Shown here in pieces: positions 1-15,900 of a DNA stretch of 64,000 nt. The first letter of the stretch is position 1. Each line of letters opens with the position of its first letter. The stretch covers positions 16,254,709-16,318,708 of the forward strand of contig NC_135565.1 of the NCBI RefSeq assembly GCF_964340395.1, given 5' to 3'. Origin of the DNA: Glandiceps talaboti (Eukaryota; Hemichordata; Enteropneusta; Spengelidae). Position numbers and translations under genes: made by a program. The notes beneath the pieces were generated by a model. It was not told the DNA's origin and made no database searches. It saw only the letters and a list, made by a program, of their open reading frames with translations.

Positions 1-1581
1 TGGCGGTCTAAAATAAAGTTGAAATGCACCAAAATTTAAACAAAAACATGCATGGTAACTGCATATGCTCCGATATTTTGTTTTGCTAATTAAATGGTAC
101 AATTATCATCTCAATTATCATGTTAAATAATTCTAATGATGAGACTATTTTCTATTTAAAGATAACTGAAATTTTTTTTTAAATAACTAATCTAAATATG
201 CTATAGTGTAACATTCATGTCGATTGAGCGATGTCCTAATCTAAATTACGTCATCGAATCGTTTGTATACTTAGAAATTATTACCCAACATTTTTCTTCG
301 TTCAAGTAAGGAAAATACGAGTATTTATAAGGGGCCTTTTCACTACGAGTCGCTAGACGAGTAGAGGCAATAGATCCAAACGTTCCTTCCGCTTGCGCGA
401 GGGGTAGCGAGTGATTACATATAAGCGGGCCAACGGCTGATCCTTTCAGACTATTGCAATACACTTAATGCGATTGAGTATTTTCCGACTGAATGAAGAA
501 AATTATTGGGGAATAATAGAATTATACCTCCACCGGCATAATTTATGTTGGCGATTTGAAACGTTTTGACTTACATTTTGAGCATCGCAGAGCCAGTAAC
601 ATATACAAGGGTACATAATGACGTGAACGACCAGGGTATATAATCTATATTTTCTGTTCGAAGACACTGAATAAGTGGGCTTGTGCATGGTTTAATCATA
701 GTGATATGTTTGGATAAGTAGAATAACATTACGTAATTGTTCAGATCATATTAAACCAAAATAATATAGTCAAACTGCTTCGATCTGAACCCTACTTCCT
801 TGTTTATTTTCCATATGAGTACGAATTTGAGTTTACCATAGGGACTTGTAGTATTTCTTAGATTGATGTCAAAACATGATGTTATAATTAATTACTCGAA
901 CATATTTTGCCTGTATCTTAAAATTGTATATGAAAATATACATACACATAGTATTTGTATCATAGCATAGAGATGTACTGATACATTCATATAGTAGCAG
1001 GATTTGTGTGATAAGAAATTATTTTCCTATATTTAGACCTTTAGTCACTTTTCCTGTTATCAAAGTGGATGTGATTCTAAAGTATCTATATCATAAGTTT
1101 AAAGAGATGTTGTTTGTTCCTCATTGTGTAACTGCTGTACAAGTGCACACGTTTGTTGACATCATATACTAGTAAGATACAGTGACAACGCGCAGTTCTA
1201 TTGTTAACATAAAAAATGACACAAAAAGATCAACTTCGATACGTGTTCTTGTAGTCTAGTTCCTATACAGATTCGTTACCATTTACACCGATTCACTCAC
1301 ATCCACGTTAATGGCATCCAGACTAGTTTAGTCTGATGTGTGTCCTCGAGCTGAGACTCACACGTACAGACGTCTGATGGGGTGGTATTGATCGATTTGT
1401 TTTATCCAGTTTAATCTGATTTGTGGGGTAAAGCTACTTGACATACCAAAGGCCGGCTATGTGGCTGATATTCATATTATAAACAACAACATTCATCATA
1501 GCCGACAACATTCATCATAGCCGACACATGTCATGATAACGTGTACGGCAAACGGTGAACAAATACCTTGTTATATAGCAG

Positions 1582-1585
<4 letters not shown>
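1..1585. other. upstream DNA without recognisable gene
   Basis: AT-rich sequence with only short chance reading frames, none with a domain I recognise. No RNA gene or long repeat is seen. Confidence 0.6.
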
Positions 1586-1653
<68 letters not shown>

Positions 1654-1699
1654 AGGAAGGGAGAGGGGGGGGGGAGGAACAGGAGGAGGGAGAGAGAGA
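1586..1699 (+). repeat. (GA)n microsatellite grading into a G-rich tract
   Basis: About 29 GA dinucleotides followed by runs of G mixed with GGA. The first member of a compound satellite cluster upstream of Lrp5/6. Confidence 0.97.
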
Positions 1700-1888
1700 T
1701 TTTCTTATCTTATCTTACACCAAACTACGAGCTCAATAGGTTGTCAAGTTGTCAAGGGTGGACAGGACAGAACGCTAATATTTATTCTGAGTTTTGATAA
1801 TGTCGCATAAAATCAATACTAGCAAAAAGCCTGTCACCGAATGGCACAACTACTATAAATTTGTCGCTTGAGAGATATTTCAAAATCT

Positions 1889-1998
<110 letters not shown>

Positions 1999-2048
1999 TG
2001 ATATTCATCAAACTTCTGGACTTACATGTTTTTTAGAGTTATATGTTT

Positions 2049-2173
<125 letters not shown>

Positions 2174-2183
2174 AACACAACGG

Positions 2184-2288
<105 letters not shown>

Positions 2289-3850
2289 CACAGAGTTCTT
2301 AGTTTCTTCTTTGTCTGTGGTTTTTCAAAATGTTTACATTGCACCACATGCCATCTGTCAGTTCCACTTGCCTTCTGCCCCCCCTCCTAAAACGGGCTCT
2401 TTCAGGTAGCTCCCCTCCCCTCACCTTTTTTTTCAAGTTACAATGTATATCTGTCCTTTTTCATCCCCCTCTCCGTCTTGTCTCTCCAATCAAAATGAGT
2501 CGTAGTCCAGAAAACAATCATCATTTATATTTTCAAATCAAAAGCTATTGCTCTCAAATGAATCCAGGGCCGTGACCCGTCACAGCAAGCCCTATATTTT
2601 TATACGTGTGTATACTGAACATGCATTGTCACACGTAAACTTACGCCGCGGTATATACCCTTTGTGGAGTGTTGGCTTATGAAGGCCTACTAACTATTCA
2701 CATCAACAGTTTTGCCTTTTCTTTTATTGGGACAATGTCTTATTAACCAACAATTAACATATCTTGGCGAAATTTAGATAAAGGCAATTGTATTGTCTTT
2801 GTGTATATAAGCCTGCATTCGTTTGGGTATGTGCCCACTTGCTGAGTTGGACTCGAGTTGTCTCCAGCAGTGAGGTTTAGCTTCGCACTGTGTGTTGTTG
2901 GACCCAGTCCGGGGTACTACCGTCTTATACTCCAAAAAAGCCTCTTTTTGGGATTTGAGTAGTTACAAAACTGGCTTGGTTTGAGGCTATGTGGTTTCGA
3001 CAAGTGTCAGCGACATACTTTCAATGTGTATTTAGCTTTGTGTAGCTAGCAGGAATGTTGACACGTTGTTTTTGTCTAAGGCACCCTACTAATCACTTTC
3101 CACGCCTTTCACACAATACTACTGTCATTAGAGTTTACACCGCTTATCAGAGGACGACTGCTTTCATTTTTACAGAGGGAAATATTTTTTAAAAAGTTTT
3201 GTTCAAAATCATTGAATCTACGAAACAGACCTAACTATAAAGGAAAACATATGTCGAAATACGTATAAACAAATAATTGTTGGTAATTCTCAGCTGTCAG
3301 TAGGTAGGAGTCAGAAGAAAAAAATTGTGTATCTCTCGACGCATATTTTATCCTCCCATCTGTTATAATAGACTCGTCTTTCACGTTGCTACAGCTATTG
3401 TTATTATAAGTCAATCACGTTACAAAGCATTGATCACATGATAGAAATGGCGTGATGCCATTGGTGTATGTTGACACAGGAGGAGGTTTTCAGAACCACC
3501 CATGAAGTCAGAGCCATGAAGTCGATTAATCACACAACTTGATCTTAATATACTACCGCAGTCAAAAAAGTAGTATCGGAATTCGGTTGAGGAAAAATAT
3601 GCTTTGGTCAGAATTGTAATATTTCAACTTAACCAGTGTGTATTACTGAAACCTTACGAATGTAGACGATTTATCGATGACATGGCAATGTAAGGTAATA
3701 TTTGGTTGTGGCGGAAGAATATATCATACCCAGAACGATATAGTTCGCCAGGTGCAATAGACTCGTATTAATTTACATAGTAAGAACACAATCGGGGCGA
3801 ATATTGACGAAGTTTTTCTCGGCTTGTTGGATGTATTTTAACCGTTTTAA
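2289..3850. other. presumed promoter-proximal upstream region of Lrp5/6
   Basis: A C/T-rich patch lies at about 2377-2480; otherwise unique AT-rich DNA. No TATA box or initiator can be defended, so the transcription start is not placed. The first in-frame stop before the Lrp5/6 ATG is TGA at 3851. Confidence 0.4.
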
Positions 3851-3901
3851 TGACTTCTCAGAGTTGATACCGGGACGTTAAAGCCTCCATATTTAGCCAA
3901 G

Positions 3902-3956
3902 ATGGTGGCATGGTCCCTATGCATTGCAGTTGGCTGTATTTTAGCCGTAGTCCGAG
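3902..3956 (+). CDS. Lrp5/6: Lrp5/6 exon 1: signal peptide
   Basis: Encodes [18 protein letters not shown] plus one base (phase 1), a hydrophobic signal peptide, then the donor GAG|GTAAGT. The ATG has a good context (AAGATGG), and an in-frame TGA lies 51 bases upstream. This short exon is assigned by ATG, signal peptide and phase match to exon 2 across a 9.1-kb intron, so it is slightly less certain than the rest. Confidence 0.85.
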
Positions 3957-6900
3957 GTAAGTTAGAAAGATGTGTATGTATTGTGTGTGTGTGATCTTTG
4001 CTGACTTCTGTTTGCTTTTACCGAGGCTCAAACTCAGGAGTTGTACTAAAAACGATCGGTCATTGCTACATATCTCAAAATCACCGATCGTTACAGTATA
4101 ATAGGATACTGACGAACGTCAAGATCCGGTAAATTAGTCACCGTACAGCGGTGTCGACTGAGTTGGTTGTTTCCGTCCGCCGTATCACTCGCACTCTATG
4201 TAAGTGATAGCTATAGGCAGCCATGTTGGAAATAGGGCATTGCATACACACTGAATGTCACCCTTGAATGGTGTTGTTACCGCGAAATACTGATTCAAAC
4301 CATACAGAAACCACGTGTATGAACACATCAGATTACAAACTAAGTGATTCGTGATCTATAACCCCATGATTTGTGTAAGTCATCAAGATCCACGACGAAC
4401 TCTTTCGTATGTACTGATCGTAGGGCTGTGCAAGTCACGTGACCTTACGAAAACAACAACATTCTAACCAATTTCAACATGTGAAGGAAATATTCCCAGA
4501 TATTTTCTACAATCGGTAGTTACCCCACGGAACCAAATGATCTATAACCGTTCATGGATTCCATAACTAGTCGTTTGTGTTAACGAAACGAGCATTTGTG
4601 AAATGCTGGGATGGCAGATCAAAGGAGAGTTTACGACCAGCTGATTTATATTCCAGGGTTTCACGTGTTTGGTTGTGTACTCTAAAAACTTTATGCTTGG
4701 CAGATTTCTAGAAATATTTAAAGCGATTTTACAATATCTGATGTGTTTGTACTTCATCTAACATGCAGACCAGACAAAATGACACAAGAACTAATGTGGT
4801 TATATACAAATCTGTGTACCTCTCTCATGATAATGTACATAATTCTAGCTGTATTTCAGTTATAAAAATTGTGCCCCAGTTTCCTTTATCATTTTGGTAT
4901 CATTCAGATATTACTGTTGTGTAAGATCAAGAACTCAGTTTGACATAGTTTTCCAACTAGGCATCTGTGATCTCTGTTGTGATATTTTACTTTTATGATG
5001 GTGTAGCCTGTTTGACCTACTTTTTATATCTGTGTGCCTGTTTGAGGTACTTTATGAGAAACAAGGATTATCTCGTCTGTGTGTCAAAGCATAGCCTGAA
5101 TATTGAAAAATAAGAAACCTGACACACATAATATTTGAATTCTGATAGTATACATTCTGCATTTTTGTCCAGTTTGTGGTACCTTTCAAGTTTGTTATGC
5201 TCAGGAAAAAAAATAATTAGACTAAGCTTACTTGGTGTTTGAAATAGTTTCTGATAGTTTGTTGGGGAAAATTTTATAAATTGCTTAGAATTCAGGTGAA
5301 TTTTCCCAACTTGCTGCCCTAAGGAAATCAAAGACTTTACTACTGAATTGTGAAGATATAGACTAGATACATGTATGTATGCTATGCCAAATCATAGTAA
5401 TGGAACAGTATGGGATTTATTCTCCTTGTTTATGCAAAGGTTGGGGCACCCACATAACAAAACCGAAGGAGGGTGGGGATGGGGGTGGCATGTAAAACTG
5501 AGACCAGTTCCCATAAATTGTACCATAATTTTGCATGCGTAGGGAACTCCAGTAGATTTTTACCAATAAATCTTGCACTTCTCACTTATTAAATTGTGTG
5601 TTGTGCTGCTTAAAAAAGTGTGTCCACAGAATCTGTCCTGTAGTTGTCAAACTACTGTACTTTGAAATGTTGTCAAATTTTTGTATTCAAATTTCAATTA
5701 CTTTAGCAATTTCTCACATGTTTTCCAATACTCAGAAGGACATTACTGTTGGTACACAGACAACATGATGTATGTCCATAGGTTTAGAAACTCTAGTAAC
5801 AAAATGAGGGGAATCTGGAAAAAATTATATACATTTCACACACTTTGGACAATCATTTTGATGAAATATCCTGGAAACTCCTGTAGATTGTACATTTTTA
5901 TCAACCAAAGTAAAACACTGTTGATACTTGCATATGTACTTGTTTTCAACACCATCCCTAATTTTGTTCATATTTCCTTGCATTGAACTAAAGAAGATCT
6001 GACCGTAAAAGCAGATAAGTCTACATGAATAGTTACAGCGTTGTTAGTAAAATCTACGTGTGCTGAGTTCATCAGGCATTTTATTGAAATTCACTACCAG
6101 AATCATGTTCAAGACATTGGAATTTAGGTTTTGCTTGAACCCCCCCCTCCCCCCTTTAGTCCTACAAACTAGAGTAGAGACTCTACTCACAGTCATTGTT
6201 AGAATGTGTTTTGTAACATTAGAACATTCAAATTTGGAGAACTGGCTGTTCTCATGGAAGTAATTATTTTCCATCTTCACAAATTTATAAATATGTACAT
6301 GTACATGTAAGTGTTAATGAGAGGTTGTTGACCCAGTAGTCTCAGGTGTAAGTTTTGAGTCCAATTAAAAAATAACAGAGAAAATCCATCCAGTAATTTT
6401 GCCTTGAGCAGAGAGATGTTTTCTAATGTGTCATTACAGGGAAAGATGTCGTTTTAACTAACATGGGTTTAGGTAGCAGTTTGTGTTAAAATTTTTAGTC
6501 CAAAAATTGGTTATGTTGTGACTGTACACTTGGTGCGAACACTTTTTTTCTCTAGAGGAAGGTAGCAATTAATTTACAGCTAATTAGACTCAGTTGACTA
6601 ACGAGTGTTTTCCTGTTGAAGGGTAGTGTGTACAAAGTAACATGTAGGTAAGAATAGTATTGGCCAGATATCCAGAGGGATTTAGAAGGGTTCCCCATCA
6701 AAATGTGTGTGGGGGTGGGTGGGTTGGGGAGGGGGTTAGGTCATCATGCCATGTAAGACCTTTGTTGATTACTTTAGTTGTTTCATCGCCATAAAAGGGA
6801 AAGTGAAATTTCACGAAAGGGTTATCTTTTGTAAAAGATAATGAAGTTAACACATTACAGATAAAATATTGGCTGTGCGAAGTATGATGTCATCCCATCA

Positions 6901-9900
6901 GTTTGTATAGCAGTTAGTTCAAGGCAAGTTCAACTATGTAGAAAGTTATGATAATGGGTTGAGACAGTGAGAGTATAGTCGGTTCATTTTGTAATGATAG
7001 GTTGGAGATGGGGATTTGCCTCTCCTTGTAACTTGTAGAGAGTGAGATTTATGTCGTCTCATGTGGTATCTAATGTCTCCTCTCTGATGAATGGCAAACA
7101 TATTTGCTGTCGCTTAAAAATGATAGATATTGGGTTTTCTTGTAATGGGAAAACACTAAATTTGAAGGTCTCAATAAGATGTAGGCATTAGTAAGTACCA
7201 CATCAAATTGACTTACATGTACATTAGTATCTTCAGGGTTTTCAGGGAAGGCTAACTTTAGACACTATTTCTATAATTGAGTAAATACATATTTGCATAA
7301 ATTCAGCAAGTGTGGCGTGCACATATTTAAGGTGGTTTGTGCTTCGCCATGAGTATTAAATCGTCATATAATGTTTACATGTATTGTGTACAATGTATGT
7401 TACTTATATATTTTCTGTGATCTTGATGTCAAAGGCAATTTTTTGGTGCAACCAAAAATTATCTCAACCAATCGTTTATTTAGATTGCCTAAATACAATA
7501 CAACTGATCTCATTACATGTGGTACTTACATGTAACTTGTTCCAGTGCATACAATAATGTAATGTTATTTTCAAGGTGAAACAAAACTAATATGAAGTGT
7601 TCAGATCTTGCCAATGTCACTGTAAGAACACTGTAGACTGGGTTCTCTCACTGGAGAACGTAATGAGGTGCTACATCCCCTTGAAGTTTCTAAGCACCCA
7701 CTCCATGGAATGAAAATAGCATTTCTGACCAGTTCAGTTGTTGTAGAAGTGCCATCTAAAGACCCAAGAGGCCATCGGTGTACTCAAAAGCTGTGTCTTT
7801 AGCAGAGAGGGGACATCTTCCTTCTGGTCTCCCACTTACAGTAAGGGGACAAATTTACCAAAATTTAGGTCAATCTCCTTACCGAGTACCTCATTATAGA
7901 AGACAGTTTTGTTGTTGCAATACTTTTCTTTTTAAAGTCACCACGTATAATAAGGGATGGTGAACAAAAAAATTGTATGGGTCACAAGAAGTCGCATCAA
8001 ATTTGCTGTCTCAAAGAAGGCACACCACACTGTTCCTCCATCATAGACTTCGTATCTACCTCTCTTGTACCCTCACATATATATACTTAGAAGATAAAAT
8101 TTAAAATGTCGTGTGTACATATTTCTCAAAATAATATGATAAACTTCTCACAATTCAAACCACCATTCAGGATCTGATTTCTGTACATGACAAGTCTTCT
8201 AGTGAAAAATGAGTTCTCCAATTTATTTAGAATTACAGTTGTTTACATATCTTGGTCAGGTTTCATATTCTGTTATCACAGTGGAAGCTGAAATCTCAGG
8301 CAGCATTGCAATGTCTAATGGTGCTAGGCGGAGTTCTTTGGGTAAGAGTATGCCAAAAATTGTAGAGACAAGCCAAAGAAAACAAAACAAGTGTAGAGTT
8401 TCTCTCTAAGTAATTTCGTTTATCAATGAAAAATACTGCCACACATTCTGGCAGATTACAGCAGGCATCTTTTTTTATGGTAAACCAACAAATAATGTAT
8501 TTAGATTATGTACCGTGATATTCTTGAAGGTTGTACTGAAAATTCAATGCGTTTTTAGAAGATTACTGTATTTGGTATGACTTTACAGGCACAAATGGTA
8601 AATAAATTTTTCTAATCTGTACACTAACACTTGGTAATCAGATCAACATTGCTGCAACAGGGTTGGAATTAGCAGTACGTATAATCCAGGTGACCTAGAC
8701 TACTATACTAAACTTAATACATGTATCTACACTACCAAATCAACAGTAGTCCAGATCACAGAGACTGCAAAATTATAAAACATCTAGAGTACCAAATTAT
8801 CAGTAGTCCAGGGAACATAGACTACTAAACATTGTATCTTGACTACCAAATTTATAACGTAATATAGACTGTGAGGCCAATGGACATCAATCGGAAATTG
8901 TAACTGAAATGGTTCACTTGGTTGAATGTGACCACCAAGCATAAAAGTTACATTCAAGCTTTGACAAATGTCAGGAAAGGAAACCGGCGGTGAAATATAG
9001 TGTATGGTACAATGGAAACATAAATCTTACTTCTGTACAAAAAAACCATGTAAACAAACTGTCTACATTAGCATAATTTATGTAGCATAGCACTTCAGAA
9101 ATGTTACATTGTGTGTAGTTAGTGTGTCATTTGACAAATGACAAAACTGTTTGTATGGTGACAAAATGATAAGAAACAGTCAGTCAATTTAGTCAACCAG
9201 ATTCTACTAGTACCTTGTTACTACATTGTAGTTACCGGTGGTCGGTACAACTTATTACTAACCAGAAGGTTTTCATTTTAGTCAGCCAGTAATCATGGTA
9301 CATCGACTAGTTACTGTTAGTCAGTCCAGTCACTATTATTAGCACTAACCAGCACTAACCTCAAGGTTGTCATTAGTTAACCAGGATCTGCAATACTGCG
9401 AGTTGCGAGTGGTTTGTACCTGTCACAACTAACTAGCACTAACCAGCAAGGTTTTCATTTCAGTAAACTTTGATTCTCCCCATGCTACATGTACATGTAG
9501 TTCGTGCTGAGTTGGTACTTTGTACCAACCAGTACTAACTGTACTCATCAGCACAAACTGCAACATTATACCTCAAATCAGTTCTATGTACACATAAATA
9601 CAATAGTCACCTGCAAATTGTCATCCTTTGATTAATTGATTTGCCAAACATTAATTGGTAACTATGAGCAACCGGTACTCTTTTGAGGCTAAGGACAATC
9701 TTTGTCAACATACATGCTATATGTTTTATGGAGCGTAAATGTTGGTAAAAAAATTAACATTGTACAAAAGAATAGCAGCAATGGGCTAATTACATGTCTC
9801 TCAAGAATATTGTAGAAAACTGTCAAGTAAGTCAACTGAAACTTCAGTAAGATGAATTGTACATTTTTAGCTGGCTAAAAGAAAGGAATTTGTACAAATG

Positions 9901-12900
9901 GTTTACATATGTATATTTCATCAAATTTCCCAGCATTGCCGCTGAGTTTCAGCAACCATATTAGACAATCCATAAACTGTTCTACAAAATTCGGACCAGT
10001 ATTCTCTCTCACTTTCATAGTTTTTACACCAAAAAATTGATTACTTTTAGAAACTACATTTTACCATATTTTTTAAAACTCTAATGAAATGCTGAGGGTA
10101 CTGTAAGCTGTATTTTTCTTTCAATGTGTCCACCTTCTCTGCTTCCTGGCTTTTAACCAAATAAATTTTTTTTTTTAAAAATGACTGTAATTTTGCAATA
10201 TTTACCAATCCTTATCTCAAGTACTTAGACAGTAAGTAAAACTGAATTTTAGCGAGTATTTTTTTCTGTTTCTTGATTTCTAAATTCATGTAAGAAGACT
10301 GACTATTGGAAACTGTAAATTTTACAGGATCTTCTGAACCTTTCTAGTGAATTTCTGTATCGTTGTACTCAAAGGTGGATAAATTTCCAAATTTTACTTG
10401 TGTGTCTAAAATCAAAATATTTGAACCTAAATTTCTACAAGTTTTTTCCCCAACTTCGATACCATGGTTCTGAATTACCGAATACGTTTCCAAATTTCTT
10501 TGTGTCTAAAATCCAAATATTGTAGTCTAGATTTTTACAAGTTTACCCCAACCCCGATACCGTTGTTCTAAAACCAGAAACAGTCTTATGATATATTTGG
10601 GTCTTGTTACGTATGGACTTGTTCATCTGAAATCTGTCAACAACCTTGTCACATGTTTTGACATTGTAAGTACAGAAAGGTCATCTTAATAGCAGTGTTG
10701 TGTACAAGTAAGTTATCACATAATGAGGAAGCCTTCACCTCCGGTGGATATATTCACACCAGTAGTCTACTAATCTCTTAGATAGCCAAACAGTCAATGA
10801 TATTTACTTTTATATGTCAAAATTAACAAAAATGTCAGAATTAGTTTGAAGGTAGTGTCAGTTTTTACCATTACATGTCAAAAGTTAGCAGTGCTTGGAC
10901 AGTTATTTGAAGGTAATGTCAGTTTTTACCGTTACGTGTCAAAAGTTAGCTGAGCTTAGACAGTTATTTGAAGGTAGTGTCAGTATTTACCATTACACGT
11001 CAAAAAGTTGGCAGAGATCGGGTACTTAATTCAAACCGTAGTGTCTACTTTAACTTGTCAAATATGACAGAGGTGTTATAATTGTTTTAAAAGCATTTAC
11101 ATTGTTTACTCTTATGTGCCAAAGTTAGCAAAGATGTCGGACATGTACATACAGCTATCTTTCAAATGAAGAAAGCTGTTACTGATAAAAAGGCATGTTG
11201 TGGGTGTGTAGTTAGAAAAACTGGTCGTGATGGGGTAGTTATCTTTCAAATGAAGAAAGTTGTTACTGATAAAAAGTCAAATTTTGGGTGTGTAGTTTAC
11301 AAAACTGACCGAATTTTGCAAGTATCCTTGTAATAGATATGTGTAGGGATGGAGAGAAGTGGGGAGACTGGGCAAATCATATACAGTTTCTTGCATACAT
11401 GTACATGTATGGACATTGTATTTGTGGATGTTTCAGAACCCGAGTAGAAAGTTAGGACTCTTGTAAAATTTTGCAAAGGTTTGACAACCAAGCATACATG
11501 TAGGTCCTGGTAAGGAGCAGATACGTATGCTGTGTTTTGTAAAGTTAGTAGAATCCTGTGGTCTACATGTAGAGAAGATCTGAATATGGTAGAACAATGT
11601 TTTTGCAATGATTTGAATGGATATACAAGGTAGAGAGGAGAGGATATGGTAAAAGTCTAATGTGTTCTGCAAATGTTTTAGAACCCTGTGGTATGGAGAG
11701 GAGTATGTACATTGTGTAAATAAAATATCTCTTTTTTTTTGCTAAGGTTTTAGAACACTTACATAGTTGTAATAGTGGTGAAGATAAACAATACAGTACA
11801 TGCTATTTGCATATTGTTTTCATCATGATTTTGGTGGGGAACACTTTAAAAAAACCAGCATGGAAACAGGAAGATTCTATCTACATTTGTGTATGTATAT
11901 ATGTATATCATACAACCATTAAAAATTATCGAAACATACATAGTCACTACGGTGATAGTTTGGTCAATGTTACATTCCAATTTGGGTTGTAAATCCTGTG
12001 ATGACATTCGGATATATAGATTTTACAAATGTATGTATTCAGTGTATTGCCTTGACTTGTCAGATGGGAGAGATTAGTCCTTGAGTTTAGATTAATATCA
12101 AGTACAGTCCTTCAGTTTGTGTACTGAATAATGAAATGTCATTGTCACCCTATTACAAATCCACAAACTGTACATGCATACAGTGCAGAATCTGAGGTCT
12201 ATGAATGATAAAATATTGTCAGGTTTTCTAGAACTGCAAGTCTACATGTACATGCATACAGTGCAGAATCTGGGGTCTGTTAACAACGAAATATTGTCAG
12301 ATATATATTTGTAGGATAGAACTACATGTACAAGTCAACATGAATACAGTGCAGAATCTAAGGTCTATGAAGAATGAAATATTGTCATGTACAAGTCTAT
12401 AACTTAGTTGTGCAGTGTAGAATCTGAGGTCTATGAATTATGAAATATTGTCAGATGTACAAGTCTACAAGTTGTGCAGTGTAGAATCTGAGGTCTATGA
12501 ATGATAAAATATTGTCAGGTTTTGTAGAACTACAAGTCTACATGTACATGCATACAGTGCAGAATCTGAGCAGAGGTCTGTTAATAACGAAATATTGTCA
12601 TGTATATTTGTATGATAGAACTACATGTACTAGTCAACATGAATACAGTGCAGAATCTGAAGGCTATGAATAATGAAATATTGTCATGTACAAGTCTACA
12701 AATTGTGCAGTATAGAATCTGAGGTCTATGAATTATGAAATATTGTCAGATGTACAAGTCTACAAGTTGTGCAGTGCAGAACCTGAGGGCTATGAATAAT
12801 GAAATATTGTCATGTACAAGTCTACAAGTTGTGCAGTGTAGAATCTGAGGTCTATGAATAATGAAATATTGTCAGATGTACAAGTCTACAAGTTGTGCAG

Positions 12901-15900
12901 TGTAGAATCCGAGGGTTATGAATAAATAAATGTTATTTACCAGACTTTCCCTTTTCTGCTACTGGTGGGCTCTTCAAAAATACTACACCTTTCTTTCTCT
13001 AGAAACAATGTTATGATGACTCACTACATATACTTACAACATTTTTTTTGTATTTTTTCATTGCAGCGGAGCCGCAGTTGGTGTTTGCTAACCGCAAGGA
13101 TGTAAGGATAGTTGATACAGGTACAAGTCCGCCAAATGATACCGTTATCATCAATGGATTGGAAGACGCTGCAGCTTTAGACTTTTTTCATCAAGAGAGA
13201 ATTGTGTTTTGGACAGACGTTAGTCTAGAAATGATTAAAAGAACATTCGTGAATGGATCACGCATTGTGCAGGATATTATCACCACAGGATTAGTTTCAC
13301 CTGATGGTTTAGCTTGTGACTGGCTAGGCAAGAAAATTTACTGGACAGACTCAGAAACTAATAGAATTGAAGTTAGTAATTTAGATGGAACATCAAGAAA
13401 AGTTTTATTTTGGAATGATTTAGATCAACCCAGAGCCATTGCGTTGGATCCTCCATCGGGGTAAGTGTGGGTTTTATTCTCCTCTTTGGTATAAGCCTCA
13501 AGGTAGGGACCTTGTAGACCGGCCATCTTGAATGATGCATTATGGGAATTTATGCCAATTTATAAATAGTTGTGACATGCCATAACAGACAATCACAACT
13601 TGCCTCCATTGTCTTGCATTATTGTTACGTTTGCCATGAGATTGAACATGTGGAAGTATTGAGTTTGTGAGGATCAGTAAGGGTTAGTATAAAACCAAAT
13701 TTTTATGCACTCACAAGTAATTGTTGTGTGTCTGTGGTATACATGTACATGTATCTTTGCTTCAGTCACCGTGCAAAGGGATAAATATCTGTGACGTTAA
13801 ATACCCGTTGAACTTGGGTAGGTTGTACCTCCATATCACCCCAACAAAAACACCGTAATAGTATAAAATTTTGGTTTGGACTATAATGAATGTCAGATTT
13901 AGAGATGGGGAAATTATTTATTTAACTTTTGTGGTTTCTAAAGTATGAAATTGTATATTCATGTAAGTTGGTTATTTTCGCGTATTGTTCTATTAATACA
14001 ATGTTCAGCCATGGTAACTGGGAAAAAGCCCATGTCGTCTCACAATTTTCATCGTGTGGTTACACCAATGTCCTCCTTTGATTTATCTTACATGTATATG
14101 TGTATAATTCCTGGGTAAGGACAGAGTCAGTAAGTGAAACAACTGTGTTGATACATTTGTTAATTTCTTTTCAGTCAAACTGAGATTCTGAGGTTTATAT
14201 CCACTGATTAAACTAATCGCTGAAATTGTACTGGTGCCATAGTTTTTGTCCCTCATTTAATAATTTTCACAAGACCCTCTTAGAATCCTTGTAATTCAAA
14301 CAGACACAAGCTCAAGGAAATAGTGTGGTAGAGCTCAACGTATATTAACAAAATGATTGGGGAAAACCCACCTGTAATTTTAAAGGCCCAGTTTGGAAAA
14401 GGGTTAAATATTAGGTGTGAAAAACAGTTGTTTAACAAAGATATAGAAAAAAGTTGGTCCAGAACAAAAGAATATTCCTATGTAATCATTATGGCTCTAC
14501 TGATAAGATAATACTAATGTGAGAACCAGGGATTGAAACATTGGCCTTTAATTACAAAGGTCAAGTTCCAATTTACATGTAAGAGCAGAGCTATAGAAAA
14601 ATTTGGTCCTGAACTTAAAAGTGATCCTATGTAATCATTATGGCTACGCTTATAAGATAACACTAAGTGAGAACCTGGGAATGAAAATTTGACCTTTACA
14701 GGCCAATGTTAGATTTGGAGTAAAACTGTGTGATAAATAGTTGTCCGACAGATCTATAGAAAAATGTGGTCCTGAACAAGAGAGTAATCCTGTATACTCA
14801 TTATGGCTAGCTACGCTGATAGGATAACATGTGCTGTGAATCCCAGGCCTTTTGTAGGCAAGGCATGTCTGTAACTCTCATATGGCAAGTCATTATCAGA
14901 CATATGGTATTATGGTACTTGTTTTATTGCCTATGTTACTGTGATAGCAGTGTTGTAGGGTTCTCTCAAGGTCACCACCTATGACTTGTGGGTTCCACCC
15001 TGTGATTTTGACAAAACACCAGAACTGTGTTTACATAACGATGTCTTCTGCCTTTATGTCAACTGATTGGGTGCTACCATTATTCTGTAGGGGTGGATTC
15101 CAACAACTGATACTTTGTGTATAACAACAATAACAAAACCCCATGTGGGTGCAACTGTTATTTTGTAAGGATGGGTTTAGCATGAAAAATACAGTGTTTG
15201 TAAAAATTATAAAAGGGGAGCTTAAGGCATGGGTTTTACCATTGATTTACAGGGTGGATTGGGTATGGGTGATACTGTGTGTGTAGCAATTCCAAACATC
15301 ACCTGGATTATGCTATTGTTTTGTGTGGGTGGATTGAATATGAGTTAGTTTCTATGTGTAAAAATTACTAAAACCACATGGGTGATACCATTATTTTGCT
15401 TCCAAGGGTGACTTGAACATGAGCCACAGCTTATGGTAAAGTTCTATTACAATTATTTGCTGAACTGAAACATTCAAATTTTAAAATAAGGGATTTTTGT
15501 AACGTGTAGTCCAATAAAATGATGTATGCAACAACTAATAAATTGCACTGTTTATAGATTGAAATTTGAAGTTACATTATTTGAATTTGTAAGAATGTTA
15601 ATCATTGGATTAATTGTACATTCAAGCTAGGGAGTCAGGTTTGCAATATATATTATTGTAGTCAAGCTAGGGAGTCAGGTTCCCTGTGGATATTTATTGT
15701 AGTCCAGCTAGGGAGTCAGGTTCCCAATAGATATTTATTGTAGTTAAGCTAGGGAGTTGCTGCTATACAATTGTATAGCAGATACGACCTTACTACAGTG
15801 ATGCCACTTGATCTGTTAGTCTATGCTCGGTACATTTCAGGTATGCTATAAGTTCACTAACGTGTTTTTTAATTTGTGTGCATTTCACAGATTGATGTAC

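Larger units (their letters stand above)
3957..13066 (+). other. Lrp5/6: Lrp5/6 intron 1 (9.1 kb)
   Basis: The longest intron. No exon with a recognisable domain lies in it. It holds many short diverged repeats, including direct repeats around 9180-9560 (ACTAACCAGCA-like) and 10370-10580 (about 105 bp, two copies), and the tandem arrays listed separately. Long first introns often hold regulatory elements, but I see no specific site. Confidence 0.7.
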